A stretch of 64,000 nt of DNA from Gimesia alba (GTDB taxonomy: Bacteria; Planctomycetota; Planctomycetia; Planctomycetales; Planctomycetaceae): NCBI RefSeq assembly GCF_007744675.1, contig NZ_CP036269.1, positions 744,001-808,000 of the forward strand, written 5' to 3'. The notes under the pieces were generated by a model. That model was not told the DNA's origin, ran no database searches, and was given only the letters and a program-made list of their open reading frames with translations. Position 1 is the first letter of the stretch. Each line of letters starts with the position of its first letter. Both the position numbers and the translations under genes were made by a program. Below are positions 8,956 to 16,123 of this stretch, piece by piece.

Positions 8956-9620
8956 GGTAATAAAGATCGGAGGGAATGAACGGATGGAATCTGGTAATGT
9001 GGCTGCGGTAACTCAACGGGGAATTCTCGATTCAGGGAGATCCAACAGGCTTGCATACCGGAATCGATGGCACCGACTATATCTGCCTGAGGATGATCTC
9101 CAATATAGAGTGCCTGCTTGCTGGGAACTGAAAGAGATTGTAATGCCAGCTGGAATAATTGCGGGTCTGGTTTCTCAAATTCTGTCTCTCCCGAGATGAA
9201 AATATGATCGATGTGTTGATCGATGTGCGATGCCTTGAGCTTGGCGCGTTGAACTTTTACAGATCCGTTTGTGACGACCGCCAGGGCATACCGTTGTTGT
9301 AACTGGTTGAGTAGTGTAAGGCAATTCGGTTCGGGCTGAATATATTGCGGCATGTTTTCAGCAAAATCGTTCCAGAGTTCTTGCGAGGTCCAATGCGGGA
9401 AATGGTGATCGGCGAGCCACTGAAAAAAAACGAGGCGTTCAGAATAGCCAAGCTGATCATGTTCTTTGATTTCCTGAAGTGTCTGTTGGGAAGCGCGAGG
9501 GGAGAGGTGTGGTGCCGCACGCTGTAGAAGGCTGCAAAAGTAGCCGTGCACGGCGGTAGAACGATCGATGAGCGTGTTATCAAGATCGAACAGAATGGCA
9601 TTCAAATTTGCATTGATCAT
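8952..9620 (-). CDS. HAD-IA family hydrolase
   Basis: A 222-residue haloacid dehalogenase superfamily protein. Motif I is FDLDNTL (nucleophile Asp12, acid Asp14), motif II VVTNGS, motif III the Lys in EFEKPDP and motif IV GDHPQADI. A helical cap between motifs I and II makes it subclass IA, typical of small-molecule phosphatases. The start at 9620 gives MINANLNAILFDLDNT; the frame is open for 42 codons upstream, but these run into the preceding LRR gene and do not resemble HAD sequence. It is coupled to STM4013 through an ATGA overlap, which places it firmly in the radical SAM operon. I do not recall an HAD gene as a standard member of the Salmonella cassette. Confidence 0.88.
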   Translation of the reverse strand: MINANLNAILFDLDNTLIDRSTAVHGYFCSLLQRAAPHLSPRASQQTLQEIKEHDQLGYSERLVFFQWLADHHFPHWTSQELWNDFAENMPQYIQPEPNCLTLLNQLQQRYALAVVTNGSVKVQRAKLKASHIDQHIDHIFISGETEFEKPDPQLFQLALQSLSVPSKQALYIGDHPQADIVGAIDSGMQACWISLNREFPVELPQPHYQIPSVHSLRSLLP

Positions 9621-9675
9621 TTTGGCAGAGGTGCTGATAAGACTTATTGAAAGAGAGCCCCGGTTACCAGAGAGT

Positions 9676-10539
9676 TCAAGTCTCAACCAGCGGGTGATAG
9701 TCGTCCGGGTCATCAAAACCGGCCGTCCAGGCGATGGCTTGAGCACAGGTTTTCATATCGGGGGGGACACGTATGATATAGCGTCTGTCTGTGGAGGGAC
9801 AGTTCACAGAGACGCAGACAAGGTCTTCGTCTCCTTCTAATGGGACTTTCAATAATTCCCGTTTCCCACCCGGGTCCTGGTCGGTATCCAGAACCTCTGC
9901 TTCGACCGATTTAAAGAAGCGATCGAAGCCAACCCGTTCAAGCATGACTCGTCTAAGTTCAGAGTTGGGTTCGCTGAGAATTTCTTCGCTCATAATTTCT
10001 TCTGGATGAAAAGCAATGCGCTGATTGATGGGAACACCCCGCCAGCGTAGTTGTGATTCATCAATTGACTCTGGTAGTTCGGTAATCCCAGTGTGGGCGA
10101 TGTCAATCCAGGAGGAAATCTGCAATTGTTCCGGAAGCGATGTCAGAGACGTACAGCCGCTGATGTCCAATTGTGAAATGCGAGTCAACCAGTCGGGAAG
10201 CGCTTTCAGGTTTGTGCAATTTCGGGCGATGAGATTTCCAAAGCGGATTCTGCCTTGTTGAGGCCATGCTGTTAATTGAGGGCAATCGCTGATATTTAGA
10301 AAACAGACATCCAGATTTTCAGGAAGTTGTGTGAGTCCTGTGCAGCCGGCAAGGATGAGGGTTCCTGTTTTCAAACCATCGGGAAGTGTTTTCAGTTTTC
10401 GGCAGCCATCCAGGTTGATTCGATACTCCACTTGGATGTCATCCGGGAGATGAGTGACCTCACTACCAGGGATTTCAAGTTCGTAGCATTTCATACCTGC
10501 TGATAGTTGATCTTTGTTATTTAGCGTGGTTGAATTCAT
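9676..10539 (-). CDS. Leucine-rich repeat protein with C-terminal DUF6745-like domain
   Basis: A 287-residue protein without a signal peptide. Residues about 30-165 form short leucine-rich repeats of the plain L-L-P type (KLKTLPDGL, GLTQLPENL, LKALPDWL, SLTSLPEQL, GITELPESI). The C-terminal part, about 175-287, has features I associate with DUF6745: LERVGFDRFF, a glycine turn, CVSVNCPSTDRRYIIRVPP and a closing QAIAWTAGF. The function of that domain is not known. It lies 55 bases upstream of the HAD gene on the same strand, so it probably belongs to the leftward operon. Two LRR proteins (this and STM4015) in one locus suggest protein recognition, but this is inference. Confidence 0.72.
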   Translation of the reverse strand: MNSTTLNNKDQLSAGMKCYELEIPGSEVTHLPDDIQVEYRINLDGCRKLKTLPDGLKTGTLILAGCTGLTQLPENLDVCFLNISDCPQLTAWPQQGRIRFGNLIARNCTNLKALPDWLTRISQLDISGCTSLTSLPEQLQISSWIDIAHTGITELPESIDESQLRWRGVPINQRIAFHPEEIMSEEILSEPNSELRRVMLERVGFDRFFKSVEAEVLDTDQDPGGKRELLKVPLEGDEDLVCVSVNCPSTDRRYIIRVPPDMKTCAQAIAWTAGFDDPDDYHPLVET

Positions 10540-10639
10540 ATCACAGATGTCCGTTTTGAAGATTTGAATTGCAGGGCCCCCGGTAGAAACATTTTTGTGT
10601 GAAATGTCTCATGTGGTGTCATCAGCGATGGATGCTGAT

Positions 10640-10661
10640 AAAAACAGAATACGGGTATTCT
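10640..10661 (-). terminator. Possible intrinsic terminator after the TGHxHR gene
   Basis: On the minus strand a near-perfect inverted repeat (7-base arms AGAATAC and GTATTCT, two-base centre) is followed by G and five T. It lies 36 bases after the stop of the small gene at 10697-11062 and about 100 bases before the LRR gene start. The stem is AT-rich and short, so termination may be partial. Confidence 0.4.
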
Positions 10662-10696
10662 CCGTTTCGGTTTTCTGTATTGCTTTTGGTCGTGAG

Positions 10697-11062
10697 CTAA
10701 TCGATGACTCTGCGAATTGCTTCGGGAGAATATTCACGTTGAATCCAGACGCGATACTTGCCTTGAGGTAATTCGATGGCCGCGTGTTCCTGATGAATGA
10801 GCGTGGCACTTTCCGCGGTCACTTCCAGGTAGCGATCGCCGTCGTCTTGATCACTTTCGAATAACTCTGCCACATCGCGCTCTTGAATGCGATGCATGTG
10901 CCCGGTCAGTTCGCCTTCTGCCAGAATGCAGTGTGGGAGCTTTTTTAATTTTGGTGGAATCTTTGAGACGGCTGCGATCAAAACATCTCCATGTCGCCAC
11001 AGGGGAACATGCTTCCGGGGGAGTATCTTTTTGAGGCTGGAATTGAATTTCGTCATGATCAT
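10697..11062 (-). CDS. Small TGHxHR-motif protein of unknown function
   Basis: A 121-residue soluble protein. Visible conserved-looking elements are WRHGDVLIA near residue 23, ILAEGELTGHMHRI near 45-58, HQEHAAIELPQGKYRVW near 90-106 and a C-terminal REYSPEAIRRV. The His-rich pattern (TGHxHR, then HxEHxxI) suggests metal or nucleotide contact, but no reaction can be named. I have an impression that proteins of this type occur beside DUF6745 proteins, which fits the next gene; that would need a search. A Met two codons in (11056) is an alternative start. It is transcribed away from STM4015, and the two genes share a 110-base gap. Confidence 0.68.
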   Translation of the reverse strand: MIMTKFNSSLKKILPRKHVPLWRHGDVLIAAVSKIPPKLKKLPHCILAEGELTGHMHRIQERDVAELFESDQDDGDRYLEVTAESATLIHQEHAAIELPQGKYRVWIQREYSPEAIRRVID

Positions 11063-11094
11063 TCACTTTGTTAAGGTTCTCGATTCACGTTGGA

Positions 11095-11124
11095 TTGCAA
11101 AACGACACTGTTCTATTGTATAAG
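11095..11124 (+). promoter_or_regulatory. Sigma-70-type promoter for STM4015-STM4014
   Basis: TTGCAA (11095-11100), an 18-base spacer and TATAAG (11119-11124) would give a transcript starting near 11131. This lies upstream of the GTG at 11173 but downstream of the first in-frame ATG at 11068, so it also argues for the later start. Prediction by eye only. Confidence 0.45.
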
Positions 11125-11172
11125 GATGCGGGAGAAGGTCAATTCATAGTCAGCATTCAGGAGTATTTCATT

Positions 11173-12108
11173 GTGATCGGCGAACATGCGAACGAGTTTG
11201 GAGGGTTGCCTGTTGAAGAGTTTGATCTTAAAGCAGGCGTACAAAATGCCTCAGGAATTGCTTATCGACTGACATTGGGGTACGAGAGAGAAGAAGAGGG
11301 CGTCGAATTTTCTTCGTTGCTGGAGAAGTTCTTGAGCTCTCCACAGGTCGGCGAGGCCCGGGCACTCATTATTGGTTGCTGGGATTCTGCCTTTGAAGGG
11401 GGTGGTTCTGAAAGTTGTGTTGAGCAACTGGTGGCTGCCAGCGAAAAACTTTCCGGTTTGAGACATCTTTTTCTGGGTGATATAACTTATGAAGAGAGTG
11501 AAATCTCCTGGATTGTGCAAACGGATCTTTCTGCTTTGTTTGATGCCTTTCCGCAATTAGAGGAACTGCGGGTGCGTGGTGCCAATGGTCTGAGCTTGGG
11601 GCGTGCCGATCATCCGCATTTAAAAAAACTGATTATTGAATCCGGAGGTTTAGGAGCGGATGTGGTTCGTGAAGTGACTGCGGCACAATTTCCGGCACTG
11701 GAGCATCTGGAGCTTTGGCTGGGTACAGAGAACTATGGAGGGGATGCTTCGATTGCGGATGTCGAGCCCATACTGACTGGAGTGTTGTTTCCGAACTTAA
11801 AATATCTGGGATTGCGTGACAGCGAATTTGCAGACGAGATTGCCAAAGCGATCGCCGTTTCTCCCATTCTCGATCAACTCGAAGTTTTGGATCTTTCTCT
11901 GGGGACGCTCGGTGATGAGGGAGCACAAGCATTATTAAACAGTAAACGGCTGAATCATCTGAAAAAGCTGGATCTGCACTATCACTTCCTGAGTGAGGAA
12001 ATGTGTAAGCAGTTTAAGAGTCTGGGGATTGAAGTCGATCTCGATGATCAACAGGAGCCGGATGTGTACGATGGTGTTGAAGAACGTTATTGTGCCGTTA
12101 CGGAATAA
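11173..12108 (+). CDS. STM4015 family leucine-rich repeat protein
   Basis: A 311-residue protein with no signal peptide. After an N-terminal domain (GEHANEFGGLPVEEFD, then SLLEKFLSSPQVGEARALIIG) come leucine-rich repeats of ribonuclease-inhibitor-like length (LRHLFLGDI, LEELRVRGA, LKKLIIES, LEHLELWLG, LKYLGLRDS, LEVLDLSLG, LKKLDLHYH), and the protein ends ERYCAVTE. This matches the STM4015 family of the Salmonella cassette. The start is GTG 11173 because AGGAG lies nine bases before it and a promoter-like pair overlaps the earlier in-frame codons; the frame itself is open from ATG 11068. STM4014 follows after 19 bases. A scaffold or substrate-recognition role for the radical SAM enzymes is a guess. 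Confidence 0.85.
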   Translation: MIGEHANEFGGLPVEEFDLKAGVQNASGIAYRLTLGYEREEEGVEFSSLLEKFLSSPQVGEARALIIGCWDSAFEGGGSESCVEQLVAASEKLSGLRHLFLGDITYEESEISWIVQTDLSALFDAFPQLEELRVRGANGLSLGRADHPHLKKLIIESGGLGADVVREVTAAQFPALEHLELWLGTENYGGDASIADVEPILTGVLFPNLKYLGLRDSEFADEIAKAIAVSPILDQLEVLDLSLGTLGDEGAQALLNSKRLNHLKKLDLHYHFLSEEMCKQFKSLGIEVDLDDQQEPDVYDGVEERYCAVTE

Positions 12109-12127
12109 ACGAATTTGAGATACTCGC

Positions 12128-13312
12128 ATGGCAGATCGATTACCGCGCGTTTCCCTCGGTCAAGTTGTCCTGATTGGGAATCCTGAAAACCGGCGCGTTC
12201 AGTTCTTTCAAGAGGCGTTACAGCATTTTGGGCAATCACCGGCGACGGTGATTGCTTACTGCCGGCTACTACAGGACCCTTCCCAATTGGGTGATGTACT
12301 GAAGCCGGGCACGATTCTCAGAATTGAATCGCCGGGAGAGAACTTCGACGTTGAAAAACAAATATTGTGCCGGGGAGCAGCTGAAGCCGAAGAAGAAGGG
12401 GCTCCCTTTCTACCCGTTGAGCAAGTAGGACAACTTTTTTTTGATCGGGGGCTGATCATTCACCCACGGCAGTGGTATCTGGGATTTCGTTCTTTGATGC
12501 GTGAAGTCAAACAGCAGCTTGCTGCAGTCGACGATGTTTTCTGTATGAATTCTCCCGCGGATCTGATCGAGTTTTTCGATAAAACCGAATGTCATGCAAC
12601 ATGTGAGGCTGCAGGATATCCTGTCGCTGAATCATTCAATCCGATAAGCTCCTTTGAGGAATTGATGGAGACGATGCAGCAGCAGAACTGCCAGCGCGTC
12701 TTTCTCAAACTGGCTCACGGTTCTTCTGCTTCGGGTGTGGTTGCCTTTTCTCATCATTCAAACCGAACAGAAGTAGTTACGTCGGCAGAACTGGTGCGGG
12801 AGAAGGGGGGCGATCAGCTCTATAATTCTTTAAAACTTCGCCGGTATACTGATCTGGATGAAATCCAGGTGTTGATTGATTTACTCTGCCGAGAGCGTGT
12901 GCATGTTGAGAAATGGTTGCCGAAGGCTTCACTGAAACGGGGGACTACGTTTGATTTGCGCGTGGTGGTGATCAATGGTCGTGCGCGGCATTTTGTGGTC
13001 AGAGAAAGTCGCAGCCCGCTGACCAATCTCCATTTGGGAAACCGGCGCGGGGACGGCAACCAGTTGATTCAATCAATGGGTGAATCGAACTGGTCTGACA
13101 CGTTGAATCTCTGCGAACAGGTAGCGGGCCTTTATCCAGAGAGTTTTCAGATAGGCGTTGATTTACTGTTAACCCCCGGGTTTCGACAACGTTTTATTCT
13201 GGAACTGAATGCGTTTGGTGATTTGTTACCTGAAGTCCGTTTTGAAGGCCGGGATACCTATCAGTCTGAAGTCTGGTCATTACTGCGCAATGCGAGCCAA
13301 TACATTCCATAA
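12128..13312 (+). CDS. STM4014 family ATP-grasp protein
   Basis: A 394-residue soluble protein of ATP-grasp type. An N-terminal pre-grasp part (VVLIGNPENRRVQFF) is followed by FLKLAHGSSASGVVAF (nucleotide-binding Lys and glycine loop), HVEKWLPKA (adenine-contacting Glu), FDLRVVVINGRARHFVVRES and the metal-binding end GVDLLLTPGFRQRFILELNAFGDLLP (Asp, Glu, Asn). ATP-grasp enzymes join a carboxylate to an amine or thiol through an acyl phosphate. It is the partner of STM4015 in the rightward arm of the locus, and in Salmonella the same families cluster. Substrate unknown; a peptide ligase role would fit beside two radical SAM enzymes but is inference. Confidence 0.86.
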   Translation: MADRLPRVSLGQVVLIGNPENRRVQFFQEALQHFGQSPATVIAYCRLLQDPSQLGDVLKPGTILRIESPGENFDVEKQILCRGAAEAEEEGAPFLPVEQVGQLFFDRGLIIHPRQWYLGFRSLMREVKQQLAAVDDVFCMNSPADLIEFFDKTECHATCEAAGYPVAESFNPISSFEELMETMQQQNCQRVFLKLAHGSSASGVVAFSHHSNRTEVVTSAELVREKGGDQLYNSLKLRRYTDLDEIQVLIDLLCRERVHVEKWLPKASLKRGTTFDLRVVVINGRARHFVVRESRSPLTNLHLGNRRGDGNQLIQSMGESNWSDTLNLCEQVAGLYPESFQIGVDLLLTPGFRQRFILELNAFGDLLPEVRFEGRDTYQSEVWSLLRNASQYIP

Positions 13313-13380
13313 AAAAATCCCGACTCAACGACATACGTTGGTCAGGATTGATACAAGCGGAAAATGAGAAAATAGCAGAC

Positions 13381-13800
13381 TTAATTCAGTTTGAAGTCGA
13401 TGACATTTTCTCCCGAGTCCTGGACTTCTGCAGAGAGTCCCGATTTCTTGGGATCCCCATAACTGGCAGGGATCATTGGTTTTGCCTGCTCAGCTTTTGC
13501 TTCTTCCGTTCCCGGCATGGGAATTTCGCCCCCTGACGTAATCGTCACGGTGTGCGATCCCGGGATGGCTCCTGTTGCTTTCCCTGTTTTGAGCGAGTAT
13601 TTTCCTGAAGCATCTGTTGAGCCAACCGCTGACGGACCTGATTTCGGAATGAACACGACGTTGGCGTCAGAGACAGGATTGCCTTTCATTGTCACGGTTC
13701 CGGTCACTACAACCGTCTGGGGAGCGTCGTCAGGCCCCCCTCCACAACCGGAAATGAGTACCGTGATCAGAGGTAGCAGTAACAAACTATAATTTCGCAT
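13381..13800 (-). CDS. Small lipoprotein with carboxypeptidase-regulatory-like domain
   Basis: A 139-residue lipoprotein. The signal peptide ends in the lipobox LISGC (Cys19), followed by GGG. The mature part is one beta-sandwich of the transthyretin/carboxypeptidase-regulatory type: VTGTVTMKGNPVSDANVVFIP, then STDASGKYSL, then IPGSHTVTI, closing with NVIDFKL. Planctomycetes carry many such genes beside DUF1559 genes; this one follows a DUF1559 gene (13894-14811) with a terminator-like hairpin in the 93-base gap. A surface or periplasmic structural role is likely, but no function is known. Two further copies of the fold in the window, at 15531 and 59355, share the arrangement. Confidence 0.82.
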   Translation of the reverse strand: MRNYSLLLLPLITVLISGCGGGPDDAPQTVVVTGTVTMKGNPVSDANVVFIPKSGPSAVGSTDASGKYSLKTGKATGAIPGSHTVTITSGGEIPMPGTEEAKAEQAKPMIPASYGDPKKSGLSAEVQDSGENVIDFKLN

Positions 13801-13814
13801 GTCAGACCCTTATG

Positions 13815-13854
13815 AAAAATGCAGCCTGCTTCAATTGAACCAAACAGGCTGCAT
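13815..13854 (-). terminator. Hairpin plus T-run between a DUF1559 gene and its lipoprotein gene
   Basis: On the minus strand a perfect 10-base stem (ATGCAGCCTG and CAGGCTGCAT, 16-base loop) runs directly into five T. It lies 39 bases after the DUF1559 stop and 15 bases before the lipoprotein ATG, so it could end the first message or let only part of the transcription through. Confidence 0.7.
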
Positions 13855-13893
13855 CGAATTAAAAATCATATCAAATCGTAATCTGTGATGAGA

Positions 13894-14811
13894 CTAAAAT
13901 TCGCCAATCGTTTCCCCACCTTGGATAGAAGCTAGGGCACGATAGGTTCCCAAGTCGATATTTTCACTCACGAAGCGAACGGCTCCGTCACCCATTAAGA
14001 AGTGGGCTCCCCCTTCGTGCTGACTGGCGAACGAATAATTTTGTGGCCAGTCTCCGGCAGAATAGGTGTTGTTAATATAGTGATTCAGAGGGACCGCACA
14101 GTTGGCAGTTGAACCATTGAACCACCACCACCAGTTGTGCGTACACTCTCTGGGAAGTGCTTCTCCTGCAGCGAACGTCGTACTCAGTCCATCGGTCACA
14201 TCACGAATCCTGGTCACGTTGACTTTGCTTGAACCATTGCGGCACATAAAGCCATTTCCCCAGTCAAGGCCATTGGTATTACCAGCGTTACGGCCTTTCG
14301 AATCTGAATGGATAAATGATCCCCAGGCCCAGTTATTTCCTGAGACCAGTTTGTAACTGGTGACCGCTCTTTCATCCCCCACATTTGCACGGCCTCCTAA
14401 GATACCGCTATCCGTACCAGGATCAGACGGGCAGAGCATGACTGTGAGGATGTTTCTGGAAACTGTGGTATTGGCAGGGTCAGATAGACGTTGTCCCTGG
14501 TTAATCTGGTTATAGAGGTTTGCCTGATCGATAAAGGGTAAGATGTAGCAAATCCAGCTCATGCCACGTTGTGTGTTGTTATAGCCGCCATCCAGCGTGT
14601 GCTTGTAGCTCATCGGGAACATTTTGTGAGTTTCATGGTAATTGTGGAGGGCCAGCCCGATCTGTTTCATGTTGTTTTTACAGGTACTTCGGCGGGCTGC
14701 CTCACGGGCCTGTTGTACTGCGGGTAGGAGCAGGGCGATTAATATTGCGATGATGGCGATCACCACAAGTAGTTCAATTAACGTAAAAGCGCGTCTCGAA
14801 AATTGACTCAT
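13894..14811 (-). CDS. DUF1559 domain protein with prepilin-type leader
   Basis: A 305-residue protein beginning [17 protein letters not shown], a type IV prepilin class III leader (cleavage expected before Phe) and a hydrophobic helix, followed by the planctomycete signature [18 protein letters not shown] and ALHNYHE. The DUF1559 body ends with a [19 protein letters not shown] block and the family close TIGEF. These proteins are thought to form pseudopilin-like surface or periplasmic assemblies; the role is not proven. The start at 14811 has GAGGAGAG about ten bases upstream; the frame is open for 33 codons further, without support. It precedes the lipoprotein gene at 13381. Confidence 0.88.
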   Translation of the reverse strand: MSQFSRRAFTLIELLVVIAIIAILIALLLPAVQQAREAARRSTCKNNMKQIGLALHNYHETHKMFPMSYKHTLDGGYNNTQRGMSWICYILPFIDQANLYNQINQGQRLSDPANTTVSRNILTVMLCPSDPGTDSGILGGRANVGDERAVTSYKLVSGNNWAWGSFIHSDSKGRNAGNTNGLDWGNGFMCRNGSSKVNVTRIRDVTDGLSTTFAAGEALPRECTHNWWWWFNGSTANCAVPLNHYINNTYSAGDWPQNYSFASQHEGGAHFLMGDGAVRFVSENIDLGTYRALASIQGGETIGEF

Positions 14812-15530
14812 TGGCACGTTTCTCTCCTCGGTCATGAAAATTAAATTAAGGACAAAAAGCGACGAAAGCTCATCATTGAAATGACAAACAGTCTGCTGAT
14901 AGGCAAGCAATCTGAATTAGAAAATGAAAGGATTTATCTTCGGATACGGAGCAAAAACTCCTTTAGATCAGAATATTTAATTATGTGCATTTATTGATGT
15001 TTTATTCAAGTCTACAGTGGTTTGAATTGTTCCGCTATCAAATTTAGTTGATAAATAAAGAGTTTGGGGAATTCATTATTTTTCTCTGTGCTCAGTTGAC
15101 TTTCATCATTTGTCTGTTCATTCAAGAGATCAATACCAAGTGAGCAAGTTCTGGGTGCGACCAGTCTGAAACCTCCCGGTTATGACAGGGGGCAGAAAGC
15201 TGTCAGGCGCATCTTGATAGAAGAATGAGTCGCGGTCAGGCTTACAACAGTTGGTGGACTCGACAGGTGATCCGGGCCATGAGCGCATGAAGTCTGCAGC
15301 GAGAATCGGATTTCGAAAATTATTCGAAAGAGAGGAAAGCTGTAAAGACTATTTAGATGATTTGTGAGAAAGAGCAGGAGTTGCTTCAGTTCAATTACCA
15401 GGAATGGGATCGAGATGAGATAAATGAGCCGCCTCACTTCGTTTAAGCGAGTTGCTACGTAAGTAGCAGGGATGGTTTATCTTCTTCTGCCGAATCCCTT
15501 CCTGGTGATTGAGGTTGGAACAGGGGGAGT
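14812..15530. other. Gene-poor region upstream of a DUF1559 gene
   Basis: This 719-base gap lies between two leftward gene pairs. It must hold the promoter of the DUF1559 gene and the 3' end of the upstream lipoprotein transcript. An 85-codon frame at 15180-15437 on the minus strand has no ribosome site or recognisable composition and is not called. The only clear structure is the inverted repeat at 15392-15511, listed separately. Confidence 0.5.
15392..15511. repeat. Large imperfect inverted repeat, possible structured RNA end
   Basis: Arms 15392-15412 and 15491-15511 are complementary over 17 of 21 positions without gaps and more with one shift. An inner match (AGATAAA at 15418-15424 with TTTATCT at 15476-15482) extends the stem. 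Two small hairpins lie in the loop (CTCACTT against AAGCGAG, and TGCTAC against GTAGCA). It starts 20 bases past the stop of the leftward lipoprotein gene, so it may be a stabilising or terminating 3' structure. Confidence 0.45.
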
Positions 15531-16001
15531 TTATTTCATATCCAGGTCGAACGTGTTTTCGCCTGCATTGACTGTGAAGAGCACACCGCTCGATTCAGGA
15601 TTCCGGTATTTTTTGGGAATTTCGGGCCATTCTTTTTCGGGAAGCTCTTTGCCTTCATTGACTGCTTGTGCCTCTTCTGGTGTCAATTCAACAGTCGGCG
15701 GCGTAATGCCAATTTGATATTTGCCAGTCAGAACTGCAGGCTCACGGCGCATCCGAAGTGCGTATGATCCATCAGCGGCGATTGCACTTGAGGCAGTGAT
15801 TCCTTTGTCTTTGTGCAGGAAGACAATGGATGTGCCTTCAGGGACAGGTTTTCCATTGAACGTGACTTTTCCGGTTACCGTTCCCGTTTCTCCCTTGGGT
15901 AGATTGCTTCCACCACCACAGCCAACAAGACAAATGACTGCTACGATCAGGCCACTCATGAAAACCTGTTTTGGTTGATTCATCATGAATAAATTGTGCA
16001 T
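15531..16001 (-). CDS. Small lipoprotein with carboxypeptidase-regulatory-like domain
   Basis: A 156-residue lipoprotein. The start at 16001 (MHNLFMMNQPKQ) has AGGGA five bases upstream, while the open frame reaches 40 codons further with no support. The lipobox is CLVGC followed by GGG. The mature part has the regulatory-like beta-sandwich pattern GTVTGKVTFNGKPVPEGT, then SAIAADGSYALRM, then VLTGKYQIGI, with a Glu/Pro-rich loop and a closing ENTFDLDM. It follows the DUF1559 gene at 16124-17101, from which a strong hairpin separates it. Same family as the genes at 13381, 59355 and 60202. Confidence 0.82.
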   Translation of the reverse strand: MHNLFMMNQPKQVFMSGLIVAVICLVGCGGGSNLPKGETGTVTGKVTFNGKPVPEGTSIVFLHKDKGITASSAIAADGSYALRMRREPAVLTGKYQIGITPPTVELTPEEAQAVNEGKELPEKEWPEIPKKYRNPESSGVLFTVNAGENTFDLDMK

Positions 16002-16078
16002 TTCTTCCCTTATCTTTTCGGTGTATGTAGACCATTGCGGTTTGAATGAGAAATCAAAGAAGTGAATCATTACGCATG

Positions 16079-16115
16079 AAAAAATTGCAGGCGGACATCG
16101 ACTGCCCGCCTGCAA
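16079..16115 (-). terminator. Strong hairpin plus T-run between DUF1559 and lipoprotein genes
   Basis: On the minus strand a perfect 10-base GC-rich stem (TTGCAGGCGG and CCGCCTGCAA, 11-base loop) is followed at once by six T. It lies nine bases after the DUF1559 stop codon and 78 bases before the lipoprotein start. Confidence 0.82.
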
Positions 16116-16123
16116 GCTCAAGA

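Noticed and set aside
5967-13312. Search for a small RiPP precursor gene next to the radical SAM enzymes
   Set aside because: No short same-strand frame with a ribosome site and a repeated or Cys-rich core was found in the gaps, so a classic precursor peptide is not claimed.
15180-15437. 85-codon minus-strand frame in the 719-base gap
   Set aside because: Partly hydrophobic by chance, overlaps the inverted repeat at 15392, and has no ribosome site.
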